Below are positions 1 through 5,141 of a stretch of DNA of 5,141 nt, in pieces. The stretch comes from Bacteroidia bacterium (lineage in GTDB: Bacteria > Bacteroidota > Bacteroidia > Chitinophagales > Saprospiraceae). A model generated the notes under the pieces. The model saw only the letters and a program-made list of their open reading frames with translations, was not told the origin of the DNA and searched no databases. The translations under genes were made by a program, and so were the position numbers. The DNA lies in the NCBI GenBank assembly GCA_030431945.1, contig JAUIIF010000367.1, positions 1-5,141 on the forward strand, in the 5' to 3' direction. Each line of letters opens with the position of its first letter. Within the stretch, counting starts at the first letter, position 1.

Positions 1-3000
1 GAAGATGGGCTGCACGCCCGGTCTGGCCACGTAGGGTTCGCCCGTCGTGGGGTTGATCAGGGGTTCTCCGTTTTGGTCCAGGGTATATTTCGGACCGTCA
101 AACTGATCAAAGCTCGTGAAGGCCAGGCCGCCGTCAACGAAGAAATTCAAATCCGTAAACAGGAACTTCGACTTGATGAGGGAAAGCTGCTCCGGACCGG
201 TAAACGGAATTCTGAGTTCGGCGTTGCCGACCAACAGCTTGCTGCCCAGCAGTTCGTTGATGTCGCGCCCTCCGGCCGCCAGGGCCGGCACGACGTCGTT
301 GCCCGTCAGGCCACGCAGATACCAGGGGCTGCCCAGGTAAAGCGGGAAGAGGTCATTGCCATTACCCCCGTACCGCCCCTGGTGCAGGGCCCGGAAGGCC
401 AGCGCGCCCTTCCCGAACCAGAGGTAACGCCGGTAATCGGCCGTTACGCTGGTAAAGTCGAAGGCCCCGACGTAGCGGTCGACCCCCAGCCGGTAACGCT
501 GGCCCTTGATGGGGGAGGTCAGGCCGGAGCTGGAGTTGTCGCCGACCACGGCCACACCGGCTTTACCCAGGAAGAAGGAAGACGTTTCCAGATCGCGGCG
601 GCGCTCCGGGCGCTGCCCCTGCACGTTGACCCGCAGGCCGGTGTCGGGGTCAAAGTAACGGGCGTATTCATCCACCCGGTTGGTGTACAGACTGGCACTG
701 ACGGAGCCTTCGATCCGCAACTGGGTACTCAGGGGCAGGGAGGCGAAGCCCCCGACCTGGTTTTCGTAGAGCCGCCGGATCAGGTACGGGGCGTTGCCGA
801 CCTCCACGAAGGCATCGTCTCCGAACGGGAGGGTGTCCAGCCGGGGCGTCAGCTGCCCGAAGCTGCGGAACGGGGTGCGGCCTACGGAGAAGCCGTACTG
901 AACGCGGTGCTTCCGGTTGAGCCAGGCGGCGGAGCCGCCGAAGTCGCTCAGCTCTCCGTTCATCGACAGGCCGGCGAAGAGCTGGTTGTTGCCCAGAATG
1001 TCGGAAAACAGGGCCTGCACACCGCCGGCCAGGCCGGCGTTGGTACCGAAAACCGGGTTGTTATTGACCCCCACGCCCGTGCCGCCGCTGATGTAGTCCA
1101 GCTTAAACTTGGGTTGGTAGTCGCGCTCCCGGATATCGTCGGCAGTCACCAGTACCTCCCGGTCCATCCCTTCCAGCAACTGATCGACCACCACCGTGGC
1201 CTGCCGGTTGAGGCGGGGCAAAGCTCCCGGGGTAAGGTCAACGTCCGTAGCGGCAACGATCTTGCCCTCCAGGCGATCCGCCAGCGCCCCGTAAATCCGG
1301 TAGCCTTTCTGGTTAAAGTAGGTGTACACCAGGCGGTTGTTCTGCCGGTCGATGCTCATGGCCGGGGCATAGTGGGTGATGCCGGAGACCCCGGTGATGA
1401 GGTCCGTCACCTGCTCCACCGTATTGCTGTCCGGGTGGTACCGGTAGATGTTCCGGAAGCCGTCCCGGTTACTCAGGAAATAGAGCGTTCCATCGGCCGC
1501 CTGCACGGCGTTGAGGTTGTCGGCGCCCGGGAAGAGCGGCAGGTCGGCGCTTTCCCCCGTGTTCAGGTTGAGCGTAGCGAGGTTGAACCGCAGCGCGCCG
1601 TAGGGGCGCTCGTTGGCCTGCATACCGGCCCGGTCGGTGCTGTAATAGAGCGTCTGGCCATCGATGCCGAAGTGGGGCTGTATTTCGCTGTAGACATCAT
1701 TCGTCAGGCGCGTCACCCGCTCGCTTTCCACCTCGATTTTAAAGAGGTCAGACTGCCCTTCCACCAGGCCGGCCACTACGATGGATTTTCCGTCGGTACT
1801 CCACGCCGGGGTGGTGAAGGCGTCCACGCCTTCGGGGTAGATCGTGCGTACTGCTTTACCTTTCTCTACGTCAGCAATGACCAGGGCGTTGCGGCCTTTA
1901 GCCACAATGGTGTAGGCAAACTGCTTGCTGTTGGGAGACCAGGTTCCGCTGTTCTCCAGGTAGCTCAGGTCATCGACGTGCCCGCGGCTGGTATTCGTAC
2001 GGATCTTACGTATCACCTTACCCGTACGGGCATCGGCCAGGAACAGGTCAATGTTGAACAGGTCGCGTTCGGAGAGAAAAATCAGGTATTTGCCGTTGGG
2101 GCTGATTTCGGGGGCGATGTTTATGCGCCCGCCGCCGGCAGCGGCGGAGATCAGCTCCTTGCCCACGTTGCGGTCCTGTTTGCCCTGGGCATCCGGATCG
2201 GTGTACTGCTTGCGCAGCGCGTCTTGCCAGAGTTTATCCAGCTCTTCCAGTTCGTAGCCCAGTACGTATTTGGTGCTCTTTTCCAGTCCCCACTTCGCGG
2301 TGCCGCGGAAGTAGGGATTGATAATGGCGTCGCCTTTGAGGCCGGTCACGAAAGCCCAGAAAGCCTGACCGTAGCGGTAAGGGAAATACCTGCCGGAATC
2401 GAGCTTTTTCAGGCTGGGCACGTCATCGTTCAGGACGGCATCCCGCATCCACATCGCCGTAAACGGGTCTACGGAACCGATGCTCAGGTACTCCGCCAGT
2501 CCTTCCACCATCCACAGGGGAATGTTGCGGAGGTTTTCGATCTTGGTGCTGTCTCCCCTGATGACCATATCGTACTGAAAGGCGTGCACCAACTCGTGAC
2601 CGAGCACGTGGTGCGTCTGCTGATTGGTGTGCGCCACGGGCAGTACCACCCGGTTTTTGAAGGCTTCCGTCACCCCGCCGGTGCCGGTGCCGATGGCCCC
2701 CGAGATGGCATTGGTTTGCTGAAAATCCGCGTGGTTGGCGTAGATGATCATCGGGTTCTTGAAGGCAATGGTATCCTGCAGCACCAGCTGGTGGGAGCGG
2801 TACCATTCTTCGCTGTCGTTCAGAAAATCACGCAGCCACGCACTGTTATCGATGTAGGTGTACAGCTCGAAGTGCTCGGTTTCGTGCACGTCGAAGTCGA
2901 AATTCTCGTAATGGGGTTTATTGCGGCCGAAGCCGCCCGTCTGCGCCAGCATAAAGGCCGGCAGGAGCAACGCCAGCAGCGTACTCCAGCTTAGATAGCT

Positions 3001-3009
3001 TGTTTTCAT
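1..3009 (-). CDS. Secreted gluzincin-like peptidase / TolB-type propeller / Omp85-like barrel fusion protein (3' end outside window)
   Basis: Reading from ATG at 3009 down to base 1 gives 1003 codons with no stop, so the C-terminus is missing. Residues 1-22 form a signal peptide (MKTS, then a Leu-rich core, cleavage likely after LA22 before QTGG). Residues about 30-290 resemble the peptidase-MA-like gluzincin group: HELVH at 138-142 (zinc ligands and catalytic Glu139) and WMVEGLAEY at 166-174, with Glu169 the probable third ligand. Residues about 295-575 contain six PD40/TolB-like propeller blades, with aligned cores near 304, 357, 403, 446, 503 and 551 (for example SPNGKYLIF, WSTDGKSIV). From about 633 on, the sequence looks like an Omp85/BamA-family outer-membrane barrel: LRGLTG around Arg899 resembles the loop-6 RG motif, followed by NAELRIPF (929-936) and FVDGGLAF (957-964). 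No POTRA repeats are seen. The expected location is the outer membrane, with peptidase and propeller probably in the periplasm. Substrate and role are unknown. The ATG is chosen because the signal peptide follows directly; no Shine-Dalgarno is present, as is normal in Bacteroidota. The domain calls come from motifs read by eye. Confidence 0.9.
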   Translation of the reverse strand, partial: MKTSYLSWSTLLALLLPAFMLAQTGGFGRNKPHYENFDFDVHETEHFELYTYIDNSAWLRDFLNDSEEWYRSHQLVLQDTIAFKNPMIIYANHADFQQTNAISGAIGTGTGGVTEAFKNRVVLPVAHTNQQTHHVLGHELVHAFQYDMVIRGDSTKIENLRNIPLWMVEGLAEYLSIGSVDPFTAMWMRDAVLNDDVPSLKKLDSGRYFPYRYGQAFWAFVTGLKGDAIINPYFRGTAKWGLEKSTKYVLGYELEELDKLWQDALRKQYTDPDAQGKQDRNVGKELISAAAGGGRINIAPEISPNGKYLIFLSERDLFNIDLFLADARTGKVIRKIRTNTSRGHVDDLSYLENSGTWSPNSKQFAYTIVAKGRNALVIADVEKGKAVRTIYPEGVDAFTTPAWSTDGKSIVVAGLVEGQSDLFKIEVESERVTRLTNDVYSEIQPHFGIDGQTLYYSTDRAGMQANERPYGALRFNLATLNLNTGESADLPLFPGADNLNAVQAADGTLYFLSNRDGFRNIYRYHPDSNTVEQVTDLITGVSGITHYAPAMSIDRQNNRLVYTYFNQKGYRIYGALADRLEGKIVAATDVDLTPGALPRLNRQATVVVDQLLEGMDREVLVTADDIRERDYQPKFKLDYISGGTGVGVNNNPVFGTNAGLAGGVQALFSDILGNNQLFAGLSMNGELSDFGGSAAWLNRKHRVQYGFSVGRTPFRSFGQLTPRLDTLPFGDDAFVEVGNAPYLIRRLYENQVGGFASLPLSTQLRIEGSVSASLYTNRVDEYARYFDPDTGLRVNVQGQRPERRRDLETSSFFLGKAGVAVVGDNSSSGLTSPIKGQRYRLGVDRYVGAFDFTSVTADYRRYLWFGKGALAFRALHQGRYGGNGNDLFPLYLGSPWYLRGLTGNDVVPALAAGGRDINELLGSKLLVGNAELRIPFTGPEQLSLIKSKFLFTDLNFFVDGGLAFTSFDQFDGPKYTLDQNGEPLINPTTGEPYVARPGVQPIF

Positions 3010-3031
3010 TAGTTTTGGGTTTGCACTCTAG

Positions 3032-3054
3032 AAAAAAACAGCACCAGCGGTGCT
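3032..3054 (-). terminator. Terminator-like hairpin in the 5' leader of the minus-strand gene
   Basis: On the minus strand the sequence reads AGCACC-GCT-GGTGCT, then G and seven T residues. The 6-bp perfect stem lies at 3049-3054 and 3040-3045 with a 3-base loop at 3046-3048, and the T run occupies 3038-3032. This is the layout of a Rho-independent terminator. The T run ends 22 bases before the start codon at 3009, and no gene lies upstream on that strand within the window for it to terminate. It could therefore act as a leader attenuator, block readthrough from antisense transcription of the neighbouring locus, or be chance. The stem is short, so its strength is uncertain. Confidence 0.45.
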
Positions 3055-3056
3055 TC

Positions 3057-3064
3057 CAACTTTA
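3057..3064 (-). promoter_or_regulatory. Candidate Bacteroidota-type -7 box for the minus-strand gene
   Basis: The minus strand reads TAAAGTTG here, one mismatch from the Bacteroidota -7 consensus TAnnTTTG. No well-spaced TTTG-type -33 element precedes it. A second one-mismatch candidate, TATACTTG, lies at 3090-3097 and also lacks a -33 partner. If the nearer box is used, transcription would begin within the hairpin at 3040-3054 and the hairpin could not form in the RNA. If the farther box is used, the hairpin would lie in the leader. The sequence cannot decide between them. Confidence 0.2.
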
Positions 3065-3265
3065 TAACACAATTCCACTCCCTCCCCCTCAAGTATAAAC
3101 TATTAAGGAAAAGTTATTGTTCGGAAAAGCTTTTGGGGGCGCGGCCGCAGGTGCAAAAATGGTTGATGGTGCCGGACGGGCTACTTCCTCAGCAAATACC
3201 CGCAGCCGTTAAACTTCTTTCCTGAGTTGGTGTCCTTATTACACTAATCCCCCAATGCCCCTCCT

Positions 3266-5041
3266 ATGGCCTACCTTCCCATTGCCGACTATGGCATTAT
3301 CGGCAATCTCCACACCACCGCCTTAGTCAGTAAACAGGGGAGTATTGATTTTCTGTGCCTGCCCCGGTTTGATTCGCCGTCCGTGTTCACCCGGTTGCTC
3401 GATGACAATAAGGGCGGCTCTTTTGCTTTCCAATGCCCGCACGAGGAGACCAATTTCAAGCAACTGTACCTGCCGGACACCAACATCCTGGTGACCCGCT
3501 TCCTCAGCAAAGACGGTATTGCTGAACTTACCGACTTTATGCCCATTGCGGTGGGCGAAAACGATTTTGCCATCTTCCGCCGGTTGAAAGGGGTGCACGG
3601 CCAGCATCAGATCAGCGTCGCGATTACGCCAAATTTCGATTACGCCCGTAGTGGCTGTACGGCCACTCCCCTGCCGGATGGCTCCGGTTATCGCCTGGCC
3701 GATCCGCAAGGCCGGCAACCCGCCATGCGCCTGCTAACCAAAGCGCAGCTGACCGTAACCAGCGACGGATTGCACGGCGATCTTGAACTGGCCGCCGGAG
3801 AGGATATCGACTTCATCCTGACGCTGGACAGCGAAGGGCACGAGTTTCACCTGGAATGGATGTACCACTTCCGCAAAACCCGCGAATACTGGGTTGCCTG
3901 GTCGGCCAAATCCACCTACCGCGGCCGGTGGCGCGAAGCCGTCATGCGCAGTGCGCTCGTATTGAAACTACTGACCTCCGCCCGTTACGGCAGTACCATT
4001 GCAGCGGCCACCTTTGGCCTGCCCGAAACCATTGGCGGAGAACGTAACTGGGACTATCGCTTTACCTGGGTACGGGACTCCGCCTTTACCATGTATGCTT
4101 TTCTCCGCCTGGGGTACCGGGAGGAAGCCGAAGCGTTTGTCAGTTGGATTGAACAGCAGTGCATGGATAACCTGCAACTCATGTACGGCATTGACGGGCG
4201 TAAAGACCTGGAGGAAAGTACCCTGGACCACCTCGAAGGATATCTGGGCAGCCAACCGGTCCGTATCGGCAACGGTGCGTACGACCAGAAGCAAATGGAC
4301 ATCTACGGAGAGCTGATCGACACCATTTACCTTTATAACGAAGCCGGCGGCAGCATCACCAATGAATTTTGGCGGGCGATCCGGGGCTTAGTGGAGTACG
4401 TCATCAACCACTGGCGGGATAAGGACCACGGCATCTGGGAAGTACGCAGCGGGAAGCAGCGTTTTCTGCACTCGGCCGTATGCTGCTGGGTGGCCATTGA
4501 CCGGGCCATGAAGATCGGCGAAGCCCGCTCCCTCCCCCACCCCCGCTCGCAGTGGCGCGTGGTGAGGGACGAAATTTACCGGGAGATCTACGACGATTTC
4601 TGGAACGAAGAACAGGGCTTTTATCCGCAGTTCCTCGGCAGCGACACCGTCGATGCCAGTGCCCTGCTGATGCCGCTGCTCCGCTTCGTCTCCAGCAAAG
4701 AGCCCCGGTGGTTGAAGACCTTTGCGGCCATTGAGGAAAAGCTATCCGCCGATGTCCTCATTTTCCGCTACAAACAGGAGCACGGTGCCACCGACGGGCT
4801 GGAAGGAGAAGAAGCCTCCTTCACCATTTGCTCCTTCTGGTACGCCGAGTGCCTGGCCCGAATCGGCCGCCTGGAAGAAGCCACCCTCGTGATGCAAAAG
4901 TTGCTGGGGTACGGCAACCACCTGGGCCTGTTCAGCGAAGAAATTGGTTTGCACGGCGAGCAGCTGGGCAATTTCCCGCAGGCCTTCTCGCACCTGAGCC
5001 TGATTTCGGCCGCTTTCCAGATTGATAAGCAGCAGCAATGA
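3266..5041 (+). CDS. Glycoside hydrolase family 15 protein (glucoamylase or trehalase-like), complete
   Basis: The 591-residue product is a typical length for the bacterial/archaeal GH15 group with an N-terminal TREH_N-like domain. That domain begins at once with YLPIADYGIIGNLHTTALV and GSIDFLCLPRFDSPSVF, which supports the ATG at 3266; the in-window ATG at 3255 is out of frame. The (alpha/alpha)6 catalytic domain runs from about residue 225 to 585. ERNWDYRFTWVRDSA at 259-273 supplies the substrate-binding Arg270-Asp271, equivalent by eye to the fungal glucoamylase TWTRD motif. GIWEVR holds Glu392, the likely catalytic acid, and LFSEEI with GEQLGNFPQAFSH holds Glu558, the likely catalytic base. 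SQPVRIGN (329-336) and DGLEGEEASF (510-519) are further conserved blocks. The enzyme inverts configuration while releasing glucose from alpha-glucosides. There is no signal peptide, so it should be cytoplasmic and act on maltodextrin, glycogen-derived or trehalose-like substrates. Members of this subgroup include true trehalases, and the substrate cannot be read from the sequence. No frameshift or missing key residue is seen. Confidence 0.96.
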   Translation: MAYLPIADYGIIGNLHTTALVSKQGSIDFLCLPRFDSPSVFTRLLDDNKGGSFAFQCPHEETNFKQLYLPDTNILVTRFLSKDGIAELTDFMPIAVGENDFAIFRRLKGVHGQHQISVAITPNFDYARSGCTATPLPDGSGYRLADPQGRQPAMRLLTKAQLTVTSDGLHGDLELAAGEDIDFILTLDSEGHEFHLEWMYHFRKTREYWVAWSAKSTYRGRWREAVMRSALVLKLLTSARYGSTIAAATFGLPETIGGERNWDYRFTWVRDSAFTMYAFLRLGYREEAEAFVSWIEQQCMDNLQLMYGIDGRKDLEESTLDHLEGYLGSQPVRIGNGAYDQKQMDIYGELIDTIYLYNEAGGSITNEFWRAIRGLVEYVINHWRDKDHGIWEVRSGKQRFLHSAVCCWVAIDRAMKIGEARSLPHPRSQWRVVRDEIYREIYDDFWNEEQGFYPQFLGSDTVDASALLMPLLRFVSSKEPRWLKTFAAIEEKLSADVLIFRYKQEHGATDGLEGEEASFTICSFWYAECLARIGRLEEATLVMQKLLGYGNHLGLFSEEIGLHGEQLGNFPQAFSHLSLISAAFQIDKQQQ

Positions 5042-5058
5042 AAACATGAGTCATCCCG

Positions 5059-5092
5059 AATTTTCACTACGCTATTTTAAGCCCTGAAAATT
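5059..5092. repeat. 8-bp perfect inverted repeat downstream of the GH15 gene
   Basis: AATTTTCA at 5059-5066 is the exact reverse complement of TGAAAATT at 5085-5092, with 18 bases between. It begins 18 bases after the GH15 stop codon. The arms are AT-rich and no T run follows directly, so it is not a classical intrinsic terminator. It may be a weak 3'-end structure that stabilises the mRNA, or chance. Confidence 0.3.
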
Positions 5093-5110
5093 AGTTAAGG
5101 GTATTCCCTC

Positions 5111-5132
5111 CCTGCCGGGGGCCTACTTTTTT
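5111..5132 (+). terminator. Weak terminator candidate after the GH15 gene
   Basis: A GC-rich stretch (CCTGCCGGGGGCC) is followed after three bases by six T residues at 5127-5132. Only a 3- to 4-bp stem can be drawn in the GC-rich part. The T run is also mirrored by six A residues at 5136-5141 across CGC, giving a second possible hairpin that may continue beyond the window edge. The position, about 70-90 bases after the stop codon, suits a terminator, but the structure is not convincing. Confidence 0.25.
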
Positions 5133-5141
5133 CGCAAAAAA

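Larger units (their letters stand above)
3010..3265. promoter_or_regulatory. Divergent intergenic region between the two genes
   Basis: This 256-bp stretch separates two start codons that face away from each other, so it must hold the promoters of both genes unless one is internal elsewhere. It is more AT-rich than the genes, mainly at 3010-3135. It includes a hairpin with a T run for the minus strand, a pyrimidine-rich tract on the plus strand at about 3072-3090, and a NotI-like palindrome GCGGCCGC at 3141-3148 to which I attach no function. I found no convincing Bacteroidota -33/-7 pair for the plus-strand gene. The sequence before that start (CCCCTCCT-ATG) has no ribosome-binding site. No tRNA or protein gene of useful length is visible here. 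Confidence 0.6.

Noticed and set aside
2423..2806. 127-codon minus-strand frame
   Set aside because: It overlaps the metallopeptidase part of the real minus-strand gene in another frame, and its His/Arg/Gly-rich translation resembles no protein.
73..2994. 973-codon open frame on the plus strand
   Set aside because: It is in exact codon register opposite the minus-strand gene, would need a TTG start, and its translation is low-complexity and rich in Val, Gly, Gln and Arg with no recognisable domain. The minus strand gives a signal peptide and three coherent domains.
3072..3090. G-rich tract on the minus strand (possible G-quadruplex or displaced Shine-Dalgarno)
   Set aside because: It has only two runs of three or more G plus short pairs, and it is over 60 bases from the start codon.
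3184..3196. 13-base match CTTCCTCAGCAAA shared with the GH15 coding region near 3500
   Set aside because: It is short, single and without flanking similarity, so best explained by chance.
3166..3225. 19-codon frame ATG-to-TGA in the intergenic region
   Set aside because: It is too short, has no ribosome-binding signal or recognisable content, and overlapping frames look equally protein-like.
3289..3718. Minus-strand frames opposite the start of the GH15 gene
   Set aside because: They are shadows of the GH15 coding sequence, which has strong family motifs throughout.
4793..4822. DGLEGEEASF block of the GH15 protein as the catalytic base
   Set aside because: The fungal glucoamylase base lies in an SEQYD...DGEQLS context, which matches SEEI...GEQLGN at residues 557-569 better, so Glu558 is preferred.
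1..5141. tRNA, rRNA, CRISPR array, insertion sequence or defence system
   Set aside because: No repeat-spacer pattern, transposase motif, terminal inverted repeats or cloverleaf-like segment was seen on either strand.

Overview
The window holds two genes pointing away from each other, separated by a 256-bp intergenic region, and nothing else that can be defended as a gene. Several traits point to a moderately GC-rich member of Bacteroidota. Neither gene has a Shine-Dalgarno sequence. The minus-strand gene has an AT-rich leader just before its ATG and a signal peptide ending in LA|Q. The secreted metallopeptidase/TolB-propeller/outer-membrane-barrel family it encodes is, as I recall it, typical of that phylum. 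A Saprospira/Lewinella-like or Cytophagales-like lineage would fit, but the sequence alone does not settle this.

Positions 1-3009 (minus strand) are one uninterrupted reading frame of 1003 codons whose 3' end lies beyond base 1. It encodes a large exported protein with four parts in order: a signal peptide, a zinc metallopeptidase-like domain (HELVH plus a downstream EGLAEY), a six-bladed TolB/PD40-type beta-propeller, and an Omp85/BamA-like outer-membrane beta-barrel whose last strands are cut off. An even-looking 973-codon frame on the opposite strand is only its shadow.

Positions 3010-3265 are the divergent intergenic region. It carries a terminator-like hairpin with a seven-base T run just upstream of the minus-strand start codon, plus weak promoter-like boxes. 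Positions 3266-5041 (plus strand) encode a complete 591-residue cytoplasmic GH15 enzyme of the glucoamylase/trehalase-like type, with the N-terminal TREH_N-like domain and both expected catalytic glutamates. Positions 5042-5141 are non-coding, with an 8-bp inverted repeat and a weak terminator candidate.

Nothing shows that the two genes work together. One acts at the outer membrane and the other on alpha-glucosides in the cytoplasm, and the shared intergenic region is the only link. No mobile element, CRISPR array, RNA gene or defence system is visible. The most noteworthy item is the peptidase-propeller-barrel fusion.
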